The notes: generated by a model not told the origin, from the letters alone. Counted from the first letter of the stretch, positions 37,230-44,654 are shown. The stretch: 64,000 nt of DNA from Winogradskyella immobilis (GCF_021887715.1 NZ_JAIQXX010000001.1:248001-312000); one strand, 5' to 3'. A program made the numbers and translations.

Positions 37230-37938
37230 TTACGGATATATAAAAGTAGTTGTTTTACTAATGTTAGTCGTGTTTTTGTATGCGTTTACAAATACAAAAA
37301 ACAAGCGAAGACTTATAGGCGACCCTAATGTAAAATTTATGGGGACAGACAATTTATTTATAACACATGAGAATGTTAGTAAATTGTTAATACAAAATCA
37401 AGAAGGTCTTAAAAATAAGAACAAAGATATTATAGATTTGAGTTTATTAGAATCTGCCCTGAATTCTAATGCAATGGTGAAGAAGGCTGAAGTCTACATG
37501 TCAATAGATGGTACGCTTTCAGCAGAAATTGAACAAAAAAAACCTATAGCAAGAGTACATACTAATGCATCGTATTATATTGATGATGAAGGTTCGTTTA
37601 TGCCTTTGTCAACAAATTATTCGGCAAGAGTGCCTCTGGTAACTGGTACAGTTTATAAAAATAAATTAGAAACTGTATTTAAAATGGCTAAGACTATTAA
37701 TGAAGATGACTTTTTAAAAAAACATGTTATAGAAATTCATCAAAATGATGATAGAAGTATAGAATTGAAATTGAGAAAGTATGATTTTAATGTTCAATTA
37801 GGACATTTAAATCAGCTTAAAAAAAAGATAAACAACTTTAAAGCTTTTTATCAAAAGGCCATAAAAGATAAAACGATTAACACGTATAGCAGTGTAAACT
37901 TAAGGTTTGATAACCAAGTGATATGCACCAAAAAGTAA
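37219..37938 (+). CDS. ftsQ: Cell division protein FtsQ
   Basis: 239 residues from a TTG start that lies inside murC (11-bp overlap). One N-terminal membrane segment (about 7-22, VVLLMLVVFLYAF), then a POTRA-like region (about 35-110) and a beta domain (about 110-235). The sequence is divergent, as usual; the call rests on form and on position between murC and ftsA. FtsQ scaffolds FtsL and FtsB in the divisome. Confidence 0.88.
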   Translation: MQVNYGYIKVVVLLMLVVFLYAFTNTKNKRRLIGDPNVKFMGTDNLFITHENVSKLLIQNQEGLKNKNKDIIDLSLLESALNSNAMVKKAEVYMSIDGTLSAEIEQKKPIARVHTNASYYIDDEGSFMPLSTNYSARVPLVTGTVYKNKLETVFKMAKTINEDDFLKKHVIEIHQNDDRSIELKLRKYDFNVQLGHLNQLKKKINNFKAFYQKAIKDKTINTYSSVNLRFDNQVICTKK

Positions 37939-37941
37939 ATT

Positions 37942-39267
37942 ATGGAAAAGCATAATATTTCGGTAGGATTAGATATAGGAACCACAAAGATTGTGGCTAT
38001 GATCGGTCGTAAAAACGAATACGGAAAACTAGAGATTTTAGGTGTTGGTAAATCTAAAAGCCTTGGTGTACATCGTGGAGTAGTTAACAATATTACACAA
38101 ACCATTCAATCTATACAGCAAGCTGTACAAGAAGCAGAAACAGAAGCTTCAGAAAAAATTGAAGATGTTACTGTAGGTATTGCAGGTCAACATATAAGAA
38201 GTTTACAGCATAGTGATTATATCACTAGAGAAAACTCTGAATTAGTTATTGATGAAAACGATATAGACCGCTTAATCAACCAGGTCCATAAATTAGTTAT
38301 GTTGCCAGGTGAAGAGATTATTCATGTACTTCCGCAAGAATTTAAAGTCGATGGGCAAGCAGAAATAAAGGAACCGATTGGTATGTATGGCGGTCGGCTT
38401 GAAGCCAATTTTCATGTTGTAGTTGGTCAAGTGTCTTCAATTAGAAATATTGGGCGTTGTGTCAAAAGCTCAGGTTTAGATCTAGAAGGAATTACGTTAG
38501 AGCCTTTAGCATCTGCAAATGCAGTATTAAGCCAAGAAGAGAAAGAAGCTGGTGTAGCATTGATAGATATTGGTGGTGGAACCACAGATTTAGCCGTATT
38601 TAAAGATGGTATTATTCGTCATACAGCTGTGATTCCTTTTGGAGGAAATGTAATTACGGAAGATATTAAAGAAGGCTGTTCTATTATTGAAAAGCAGGCT
38701 GAGTTATTAAAAATGAAATTTGGTTCAGCTTGGCCAGGAGAAAATAAAGATAACGAGATTGTATCCATACCAGGATTAAGAGGTAGAGATCCTAAAGAGA
38801 TTACACTTAAAAACCTGTCTAAAATTATTCATGCACGTGTTGTAGAAATTATAGAACAAGTCTATGTAGAGATCAAAAACTACGGACATGAAGAACAAAA
38901 GAAAAAATTAATTGCGGGTATTGTTTTAACAGGTGGAGGCAGTCAACTAAAACACTTAAAGCAATTAGTAGAATACATAACAGGTATGGATACCAGAATA
39001 GGTTATCCAAATGAGCATTTAGCTGGAGGAAGTGATGAAGATATAGCGAGTCCATTATTTGCTACGGCTGTAGGTTTAGTAATGGATGGGTTAAAACGAC
39101 AAGATAGAAAATCAGCTGAAGCAGAAGAATTGGAAGAAGAGATTAAAACTGTAGAAACTGAAAATGCAGAGACAGAAACTATCGTTAATCCTCCTCAAAA
39201 AGAGAGACGTTCCTTTTTAGATAAGTTAACGGAACGAGTTAAAGATTTTTTAGATAACGCAGAATAA
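37942..39267 (+). CDS. ftsA: Cell division protein FtsA
   Basis: 441 residues, actin-like ATPase: VGLDIGTTKIVAMIG at about 7-21, the SHS2 1C region, VALIDIGGGTTDLAVF at about 209-224 and GIVLTGGGSQLKHL. After an acidic linker (about 390-418) comes an amphipathic helix (FLDKLTERVKDFLD) that would bind the membrane. FtsA tethers FtsZ to the membrane. It starts 3 bp after ftsQ and is 45 bp before ftsZ. Confidence 0.95.
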   Translation: MEKHNISVGLDIGTTKIVAMIGRKNEYGKLEILGVGKSKSLGVHRGVVNNITQTIQSIQQAVQEAETEASEKIEDVTVGIAGQHIRSLQHSDYITRENSELVIDENDIDRLINQVHKLVMLPGEEIIHVLPQEFKVDGQAEIKEPIGMYGGRLEANFHVVVGQVSSIRNIGRCVKSSGLDLEGITLEPLASANAVLSQEEKEAGVALIDIGGGTTDLAVFKDGIIRHTAVIPFGGNVITEDIKEGCSIIEKQAELLKMKFGSAWPGENKDNEIVSIPGLRGRDPKEITLKNLSKIIHARVVEIIEQVYVEIKNYGHEEQKKKLIAGIVLTGGGSQLKHLKQLVEYITGMDTRIGYPNEHLAGGSDEDIASPLFATAVGLVMDGLKRQDRKSAEAEELEEEIKTVETENAETETIVNPPQKERRSFLDKLTERVKDFLDNAE

Positions 39268-39312
39268 ATAATAATTAATTAACCAAAAATATAACCCCAT
39301 AATAAAGTTAAT

Positions 39313-41226
39313 ATGAGCAACAACAACGAATTTGGGAACATTTCTTTCGACTTGCCAAAAAACCAATCCAATGTTATTAAAGTTATTGGTGTTGGAGGTG
39401 GAGGAAGTAATGCCATTAATCATATGTTTCAACAAGGCATTAAAGGTGTTGACTTTGTCATTTGTAATACAGATGCACAAGCACTTCAAAATAGCGGAGT
39501 ACCTAATAAAATTCAATTAGGAGTTCACTTAACAGAAGGGCTTGGTGCTGGTGCAAATCCAGAAGTAGGCGAACAATCTGCCGTAGAAAGTCTAGAAGAC
39601 ATTCGTCGTATGCTAGATACCAATACCAAAATGATTTTTATCACTGCTGGTATGGGTGGAGGTACAGGAACTGGTGCCGCTCCAATTATTGCTAAAATGG
39701 CAAGAGAGTTAGATATACTTACTGTTGGAATTGTGACTATGCCTTTTCAGTTCGAAGGAAAAATGCGTAATGAACAAGCGCAAAAAGGAGTGGAGAATTT
39801 GCGTCAACATGTAGATTCGTTAGTCGTAATCAATAATAATAAACTTAGAGAAGTTTATGGTAATCTAGGTTTTAAAGCAGGTTTTTCTAAAGCCGATGAA
39901 GTGTTGTCAACAGCATCCCGTGGTATAGCAGAAGTAATTACGCATCATTATACACAAAATATTGATTTACGTGATGCAAAAACAGTATTAAGTAATAGTG
40001 GTACTGCAATTATGGGTTCTGCGACATCATCAGGGCAAGCTAGAGCACAAGATGCTATTATGAAAGCCTTAGATTCACCATTATTAAATGATAATAAAAT
40101 TACTGGTGCCAAAAACGTATTGTTGCTTATCGTTTCTGGTTCTCAAGAAATTACTATTGATGAAATAGGTGAAATTAATGATCATATACAAACTGAAGCA
40201 GGTTTTGGAGCCAATATAATTATGGGTGTTGGTGAGGATGAATCGTTGCAAGAATCCATTTCTGTAACAATTATAGCCACTGGTTTTGATATTGATCAAC
40301 AAAACGAAATTTCTAATACTGAAGCCAAGAAAGTAGTTCATGCCTTAGAAGAAGATAATACTGAAGAGATTAGTGTACAAGAACGCGATCCGGCAATTAT
40401 AACACCAGATATTGTTTTAGAAAACGAAGAGGAAGCACCAATCATTCATACATTATTAGAAGATGATTTTGAAGAAGAACAATTGCCAGAAAATGAGCTT
40501 ATAAAAACTACGGAAGCTATTAAAAACATCAATATTGTTTATGACGAAGTTTTAGATGTAAATACGGTTGAAGAAGATGATTTTGTAATTACTCCAATTG
40601 AAAATAAAGAGGTTGAAACTAAACCAGAAGAAGTAGAAGAAGAGCAAATTACATTAACATTTAATTTACCTTTATCTGACATAGATAATGATAAAATAGA
40701 AGAACCAGAAACCAACGATGAAAAAATGCTGTTTCATTTAGATGAAGAGGTTAAAGAAATGGATGTTACAGATCCTGTAGAATTAATTTCAGTTACAGAA
40801 GTTAACGAAGAAGGTGAGAAGCGTTATGCTTTAGAAGAATTTACAACAGCAGATTCTTCAATTAATACAAATACAGAAACAGAAGTTAAAGAAGAGATTG
40901 TTTTTGAAAAGAAAGTTCTGCCAGCTGAAGAAACAGAGGAAGTTCTTGAAGAAGAAATAGATCCAATTAACAGTCCAATTTCTGAAATCTTAAAAGCTAG
41001 AGCAGACGAGCGTCGTAAGAAAATGAAAGACTTTAATTATAAATTTAATAATGCTAAGATTGATGAGATTGAAAAGGAGCCAGCATATAAACGGCAGGGT
41101 GTAAATCTAGAAGATAGTCAACATTCTTCTGAGATAAATACGTCTCGTACATCTGTTGGTACTGATGATAATGATGATATTCAATTAAGAAGTAACAATT
41201 CTTTTTTACACGATAATGTTGATTAA
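39313..41226 (+). CDS. ftsZ: Cell division protein FtsZ with long acidic linker
   Basis: 637 residues. The GTPase core (about 15-330) holds the tubulin signature GGGTGTG at 115-121 and the NTDAQAL block at about 56-62. Beyond it is an unusually long, Glu/Asp-rich linker (about 335-560) that has few hydrophobic residues, then a basic stretch (ARADERRKKMKDF) and a C-terminal end (NNSFLHDNVD) that should contact FtsA. E. coli FtsZ has 383 residues; long linkers are usual in Flavobacteriaceae. A strong terminator follows and ends the dcw operon. Confidence 0.95.
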   Translation: MSNNNEFGNISFDLPKNQSNVIKVIGVGGGGSNAINHMFQQGIKGVDFVICNTDAQALQNSGVPNKIQLGVHLTEGLGAGANPEVGEQSAVESLEDIRRMLDTNTKMIFITAGMGGGTGTGAAPIIAKMARELDILTVGIVTMPFQFEGKMRNEQAQKGVENLRQHVDSLVVINNNKLREVYGNLGFKAGFSKADEVLSTASRGIAEVITHHYTQNIDLRDAKTVLSNSGTAIMGSATSSGQARAQDAIMKALDSPLLNDNKITGAKNVLLLIVSGSQEITIDEIGEINDHIQTEAGFGANIIMGVGEDESLQESISVTIIATGFDIDQQNEISNTEAKKVVHALEEDNTEEISVQERDPAIITPDIVLENEEEAPIIHTLLEDDFEEEQLPENELIKTTEAIKNINIVYDEVLDVNTVEEDDFVITPIENKEVETKPEEVEEEQITLTFNLPLSDIDNDKIEEPETNDEKMLFHLDEEVKEMDVTDPVELISVTEVNEEGEKRYALEEFTTADSSINTNTETEVKEEIVFEKKVLPAEETEEVLEEEIDPINSPISEILKARADERRKKMKDFNYKFNNAKIDEIEKEPAYKRQGVNLEDSQHSSEINTSRTSVGTDDNDDIQLRSNNSFLHDNVD

Positions 41227-41262
41227 TGATTAGTTAATCTTAAGTGCTTTAGCACAACAATT

Positions 41263-41297
41263 AAAACCCGAAAATCCCTCTAACTTTCGGGTTTTTT
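41263..41297 (+). terminator. Terminator of the dcw operon after ftsZ
   Basis: AAAACCCGAAA (41263-41273) and TTTCGGGTTTT (41285-41295) form a perfect 11-bp stem, followed by T. It lies 37 bp after the ftsZ stop. Confidence 0.85.
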
Positions 41298-41346
41298 AAT
41301 ACCCTATTTTTTGTTTACTATCCAAACATCAAATCAAATTCTTTAG

Positions 41347-41354
41347 TATCTTCG
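41347..41354 (+). promoter_or_regulatory. Possible -7 element TATCTTCG before yqeY
   Basis: One mismatch to TAnnTTTG, 23 bp before the yqeY ATG. Since no terminator is seen until 42261, this promoter may also drive the GIY-YIG gene and tRNA-Arg. Confidence 0.4.
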
Positions 41355-41376
41355 CAGTTCAATAAATGAAAGTAAT

Positions 41377-41829
41377 ATGAGTTTACAAGTAGATATTATG
41401 ACTGCTATGAAAGCAGCAATGAAAGATAAAGATCAAACAGCATTAGCAGCATTGAGAGCTGTAAAATCTGAGATTTTATTAGCGCAGACGGCTTCTGGTA
41501 CTAAAGAAGATTTATCTAAAGATGATGAAATTAAAATTTTATCTAAGCTTGTGAAACAACGTAAAGATAGTGCTACTATTTTTTTAGATCAAAATAGAAC
41601 AGATTTAGCAGAACCAGAATTGGCACAAGCTAAAATAATCAGTCAGTTTTTACCAGAACAATTAGATGAAGTTGCGATAACAGAAGTCGTTGTTAAAACG
41701 ATAGCAGATCTTGGCGCATCAGGTATGAAGGATATGGGGAAAGTTATGGGAATTGTAAACAAACAATTAGCTGGTAAAGCAGATGGAAAAACAATTTCTA
41801 CTATTGTAAAAACACAATTAATGCTGTAA
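41377..41829 (+). CDS. GatB/YqeY domain protein
   Basis: 150 residues, helical, with the YqeY blocks ALRAVKSEILLAQ (about 24-36) and EPELAQAKIISQFLPEQLDE (about 74-93), plus the C-terminal GKVMGIVNKQLAGKADGK. It resembles the tail domain of the tRNA amidotransferase GatB, which touches tRNA, but stand-alone YqeY proteins have no proved activity. Length is typical. It follows the dcw terminator and is on the same strand as, and 54 bp before, the tRNA half copy. Confidence 0.88.
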   Translation: MSLQVDIMTAMKAAMKDKDQTALAALRAVKSEILLAQTASGTKEDLSKDDEIKILSKLVKQRKDSATIFLDQNRTDLAEPELAQAKIISQFLPEQLDEVAITEVVVKTIADLGASGMKDMGKVMGIVNKQLAGKADGKTISTIVKTQLML

Positions 41830-41847
41830 TTATACTTAAGAAATGTT

Positions 41848-41869
41848 ACCTTGAGCGCAGTCGAAAGGT
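41848..41869. repeat. Short dispersed-repeat-like hairpin after yqeY
   Basis: ACCTT and AAGGT arms enclose GAGCGCAGTCGA. The core GAGCGCAGTCGAA is a sequence I know as a recurrent intergenic repeat in Bacteroidota genomes; only one copy was noticed here. It lies 14 bp before the tRNA half copy. Confidence 0.5.
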
Positions 41870-41883
41870 CTTTCATTTCATTA

Positions 41884-41935
41884 GGCCTCGTAGTTCAACT
41901 GGATACCTGCCTGCCGCAGGCAGGGAATATCAGAT
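41884..41935 (+). pseudogene. 5' half copy of tRNA-Arg, split by a palindrome
   Basis: Bases 41884-41905 equal nt 1-22 of the intact tRNA-Arg at 42175, and 41925-41935 equal nt 23-33, so 33 of 33 bases are kept. Between them lies a 19-nt palindrome (41906-41924) in the D-arm position. The copy ends at the first base of the anticodon loop; the 3' half is absent, so it cannot make a tRNA. Confidence 0.9.
41906..41924. repeat. Perfect 19-nt palindrome inside the tRNA half copy
   Basis: CCTGCCTGC and GCAGGCAGG around a single C. It is exactly absent from the intact tRNA, where nt 22 and 23 adjoin, so it is a clean insertion with no lost base. It is much richer in GC than its surroundings and looks like a small mobile or REP-like sequence of Flavobacteriaceae. 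Confidence 0.8.
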
Positions 41936-41941
41936 ATATAA

Positions 41942-42184
41942 ATGTATTATGTTTATGTAATAAAAAGTAAAGTAGATGATCGCCTATATAAAGGTATGAC
42001 TAAAAGGTTAGGAGAACGTATAAAAGAACATAATTCAGGTAAAACAAAATCAACTAAAGGTTACATGCCTTGGGAATTAGTATATAAAGAAATATTAAAT
42101 ACAAGAAAAGAAGCTAGACAGCGTGAAAAATTTTTAAAATCAGGTAAAGGAAGAGATTTTTTAAAACAAATATTGGCCTCGTAG
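41942..42184 (+). CDS. Small GIY-YIG endonuclease domain protein
   Basis: 80 residues, nearly all a single GIY-YIG nuclease domain of the UPF0213/YhbQ-like kind. The two sheet motifs are YYVYVIKS (2-9) and LYKGMTK (15-21, YKG in place of YIG); Arg26 in RLGERIKEHN is the expected catalytic Arg, and Glu57/Glu62 in the EARQREKFLK helix supply a metal-ligand candidate. There is no added DNA-binding domain. Stand-alone proteins of this type are found in several copies in many Flavobacteriaceae genomes, with unproved function. Its last sense codons (Ala79, Ser80) and the TAG stop are nt 2-10 of tRNA-Arg, so gene and tRNA overlap by 10 bp. Confidence 0.85.
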   Translation: MYYVYVIKSKVDDRLYKGMTKRLGERIKEHNSGKTKSTKGYMPWELVYKEILNTRKEARQREKFLKSGKGRDFLKQILAS

Positions 42185-42248
42185 TTCAACTGGATAGAAT
42201 ATCAGATTTCGGCTCTGAGGGTTGGGGGTTCGAATCCCTTCGAGGTCA
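42175..42248 (+). tRNA. tRNA-Arg (anticodon TCG)
   Basis: 74 nt with full cloverleaf: acceptor GGCCTCG/CGAGGTC (one G-U), D stem GTTC/GAAT, anticodon stem TCAGA/TCTGA with loop TTTCGGC, T stem GGGGG/CCCTT with loop TTCGAAT, discriminator A. The 3' CCA is not encoded. It is preceded by the GIY-YIG gene, whose stop codon lies inside it, and followed by a very strong terminator. A half copy lies 291 bp upstream. Confidence 0.93.
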
Positions 42249-42260
42249 CTACTATATTAA

Positions 42261-42307
42261 AAAGTTGTACATACAAATTTATTTTAATTTGTATGTACAG
42301 CTTTTTT
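42261..42307 (+). terminator. Strong terminator after tRNA-Arg
   Basis: A 19-bp stem (42261-42279 with 42286-42304, one T-G pair) with the 6-nt loop TATTTT and a T-run. It is the first terminator after the one behind ftsZ, so yqeY, the GIY-YIG gene and the tRNA can share a transcript. The remaining 185 bp up to 42492 are AT-rich with no clear element. Confidence 0.85.
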
Positions 42308-42491
42308 GATTTAGAAAACAATATTATAGAGATAATGATTTTTTACTTTTAAATTAATTCTCTATACATTATTACTCATTTATTCATTGCACTTTATCGT
42401 TATGATATGTATTGATTTGTAATTTAACCTATATTCTGGCGTTTCATTTATTTAAAATAGTCTAGGGTTTTAGTTTTTATATATTTATCTT

Positions 42492-43349
42492 ATGATAGTA
42501 GCCATATGTCTTGAAGCAGAAATGAATCCAAAATTGCGATTAGCATTTTTAATGATCTTTTTTGTTGGTATGGCTATAATAATACTAAGTCGTTTTTATG
42601 TGTATTTTGAGCAGGTTTATGCTTCAAAAAAGAAAAGACCATTCTTTTTGAATTTCTTTATTTTTAGAAATAAGTTAAAGGATGAACAAGAGTGTGTTTT
42701 AGAAAATCAGTTTACATTTTATCAACGTTTAACAGATAAGGAGAAAGCTGTTTTTAAGCATCGTGTAGCAAGATTTATAAAAGAAAAAGAATTTATTGGT
42801 CGGCAAGATTTAATCGTTACAGATGAAATTAAGACTCTTATTTCTGCTACAGCAGTTATGCTAACTTTTGGTTTTAAAAACTATTTATTAAACATTATAA
42901 ATACAGTAATTATTTACCCTGAATCTTTTTATTCAAAAATTAATGATGCCAATCATAAAGGGGAAATAAACCCTAGGTTAGGATTAATTGCTTTATCATG
43001 GAAAGATTTTAAACGCGGTTTTGATATTAGTAACGACAATCTTAATCTTGGAGTTCATGAGTTTGGGCATGCACTGCATTTAAATAGTTTTAAAAACGAC
43101 GATATAAGTGCTATGATTTTTAGTGAAGGTTTTAGTGACTTAAAGACCTATCTCAGAGAAAATGAGTCTATAAGGCAAAAGCTAATTAAATCACATTATT
43201 TTAGAGCATATGCATTTACTAATGAGTTTGAATTTGCGTCTGTACTTATTGAATGTTTTATAGAAACGCCCAAAATATTCAAATCACAGTTCCCTAAATT
43301 ATATCTGTTAACCAAACAGATGTTAAATTTTAATTTTGCGGGATATTAA
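42492..43349 (+). CDS. MtfA/M90-like zinc metallopeptidase, membrane-anchored
   Basis: 285 residues. A membrane segment (about 15-38) is followed by a cytoplasmic or periplasmic metallopeptidase domain with the zinc motif HEFGH at 189-193 within GVHEFGHALHLNSF; a Glu-rich stretch (FSEGFSD) after it may provide the third ligand. It resembles the DUF980/MtfA family: E. coli MtfA cuts peptides and binds the Mlc repressor, but the Bacteroidota proteins carry an anchor and their targets are unknown. An ATG at 42522 would remove the first ten residues and cannot be excluded. Confidence 0.78.
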   Translation: MIVAICLEAEMNPKLRLAFLMIFFVGMAIIILSRFYVYFEQVYASKKKRPFFLNFFIFRNKLKDEQECVLENQFTFYQRLTDKEKAVFKHRVARFIKEKEFIGRQDLIVTDEIKTLISATAVMLTFGFKNYLLNIINTVIIYPESFYSKINDANHKGEINPRLGLIALSWKDFKRGFDISNDNLNLGVHEFGHALHLNSFKNDDISAMIFSEGFSDLKTYLRENESIRQKLIKSHYFRAYAFTNEFEFASVLIECFIETPKIFKSQFPKLYLLTKQMLNFNFAGY

Positions 43350-43422
43350 TCTATAAAATAATGATTGCAAAATTTGAAAGGAAACTAAATCGTATTTAAA
43401 TCTCAATTATCGGGTAAAAGTG

Positions 43423-43430
43423 TAAATTTG
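43423..43430 (+). promoter_or_regulatory. -7 element TAAATTTG before the wecB remnant
   Basis: Exact TAnnTTTG match 22 bp before the ATG at 43453, so the remnant may still be transcribed. Confidence 0.45.
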
Positions 43431-43452
43431 AATTTATTATAATTATAATTTA

Positions 43453-43923
43453 ATGTATACGATTACTATTGTTGCTGGAGCAAGACCAAATTTTATTAAA
43501 ATTGCGCCAATCATTAACGCCATTAAAAAATCTAATAACAATATTACTTATAGATTAGTGCATACAGGTCAACATTATGATAAAAACATGTCAGGCAGTT
43601 TTTTTGAACAACTAAATATTTCTGAACCAGATATAAATTTAGGATGTTCAGGAGGTACACAAGCTGGGCAAACAGCAAGTCTTATGTTAGCTTTTGAAAA
43701 AGATCTTATAGAAAATCCTACGAATTTAGTTTTAGTTGTTGGTGATGTAACTTCAACTATGGCTTGTGCTATAGTGACTAAAAAACAAAACACTAAACTA
43801 GCACATTTAGATGTGTTATATACTGACCAATGGAAAAAAGGACAAAATATACCTTTATGGGATGGAAAAGCAACCGAACGAATAGTTAATGTAATTATAG
43901 AAAAACTTGAGGTTAAGAGTTAG
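43453..43923 (+). pseudogene. wecB: UDP-GlcNAc 2-epimerase (wecB) with large internal deletion
   Basis: The frame is open for 156 residues, but a complete epimerase has about 370-380. Residues 1-118 are the N-terminal half of the first Rossmann domain (VAGARPNFIKIAPI, TGQHYDKNMSG, VVGDVTSTMACAI, ending KLAH where the family goes on with the VEAG motif). From about 127 the sequence is the C-terminal end of the family (WKKGQNIPLWDGKATERIV). About 220 residues with the catalytic Glu and His are missing at the join near 43807, while the frame is kept. The remnant cannot be a working epimerase. No polysaccharide genes adjoin it, and it overlaps the facing rpe by 11 bp. Confidence 0.85.
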
Positions 43924-44575
43924 CCAGGTATTTCAAATTTTTTATTGTTTCAGGTTGATTATCACTTTTAAATACATGGCTTCCGGCAACAAAAACATTG
44001 GCTCCCGCATCTGCTAATTGCTTTATGTTTTTATCCGTAACTCCTCCATCAATTTCTATTAAAGTATCTAATCCTTGCTCATCTATCATTTTGCGAAGCT
44101 TTTTTACTCTTTTATATGTAATGTCTTCAAATTTTTGTCCACCAAACCCAGGATTAATGGACATTAATAAAATCATATAACATTCTGGTAAAATATCTTC
44201 AAGTACAGAAACAGGAGTCGTTAAATTTAAAACTATACCAGCTTTACAGCCTACATCTTTTATTTGTCTAAGTGTTCGATGTAAATGTACTGTAGATTCA
44301 TGATGAACAGTAATGATATCTGCTCCAACTTTTGCAAATTCCTCGATATAACGTTCAGGTTTTTCTATCATTAAATGCACATCTAATGGTTTTGTTGCAT
44401 GCTTTTTAATAGCTTGTATTACAGGCATTCCGTATGAGATATTTGGAACGAAGTGACCATCCATAACATCGATATGAAACCAATCGGCATCACTATTATT
44501 AACCATTTCAGTATCACGTTGAAGGTTGCCAAAATCGGCAGCTAGCATTGAAGGTGCAATTAAGTTTGAAGCCAT
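43913..44575 (-). CDS. rpe: Ribulose-phosphate 3-epimerase
   Basis: 220 residues, TIM barrel. Family signatures are PSMLAADFGNLQRD, HIDVMDGHFVPNISYG (metal-binding His and Asp), SINPGFGGQKF and EIDGGVTDKN. It interconverts ribulose-5-phosphate and xylulose-5-phosphate in the pentose phosphate pathway. Length is standard. A TACATTTG element at 44601-44608 is its likely promoter. Its end overlaps the wecB remnant by 11 bp. Confidence 0.96.
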   Translation of the reverse strand: MASNLIAPSMLAADFGNLQRDTEMVNNSDADWFHIDVMDGHFVPNISYGMPVIQAIKKHATKPLDVHLMIEKPERYIEEFAKVGADIITVHHESTVHLHRTLRQIKDVGCKAGIVLNLTTPVSVLEDILPECYMILLMSINPGFGGQKFEDITYKRVKKLRKMIDEQGLDTLIEIDGGVTDKNIKQLADAGANVFVAGSHVFKSDNQPETIKNLKYLANS

Positions 44576-44600
44576 TATAGAGTGTTGTGTTTTGTTTGTG

Positions 44601-44608
44601 CAAATGTA
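44601..44608 (-). promoter_or_regulatory. -7 element TACATTTG of rpe
   Basis: Exact TAnnTTTG on the minus strand, about 26 bp before the rpe ATG at 44575. Confidence 0.5.
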
Positions 44609-44654
44609 AATAAAAAAGAGGTTTGATGTTCTTTTTTAGATGTAGTAAAGTAAT

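Larger units (their letters stand above)
41884..42207 (+). mobile_element. Putative GIY-YIG element inserted at tRNA-Arg, bounded by 33-nt direct repeats
   Basis: The unit consists of the first 33-nt repeat (41884-41935, interrupted), 239 bp (41936-42174) that hold little but one endonuclease gene, and the second 33-nt repeat (42175-42207), which is the 5' half of the working tRNA. The arrangement is what results if a segment carrying its own tRNA 5' half went into the anticodon loop, so that an intact tRNA is rebuilt downstream. Seen: repeats and gene. Inferred: mobility. Confidence 0.6.

Noticed and set aside
41906-41924. The 19-nt palindrome as a terminator of yqeY
   Set aside because: It has a 1-nt loop, no T-run follows, and it interrupts a tRNA copy; an inserted repeat explains it better.
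41884-42248. A group I intron in tRNA-Arg with the GIY-YIG gene as its homing endonuclease
   Set aside because: The downstream copy is a complete tRNA and the 5' exon is duplicated, so no splicing is needed; the 239 bp between are nearly filled by the ORF and leave no room for an intron core.
43453-43923. wecB remnant explained by a frameshift or assembly error
   Set aside because: The frame runs on from the N-terminal into the C-terminal family sequence without a stop; a frameshift would not remove 220 residues. A chimeric assembly cannot be fully excluded without reads.
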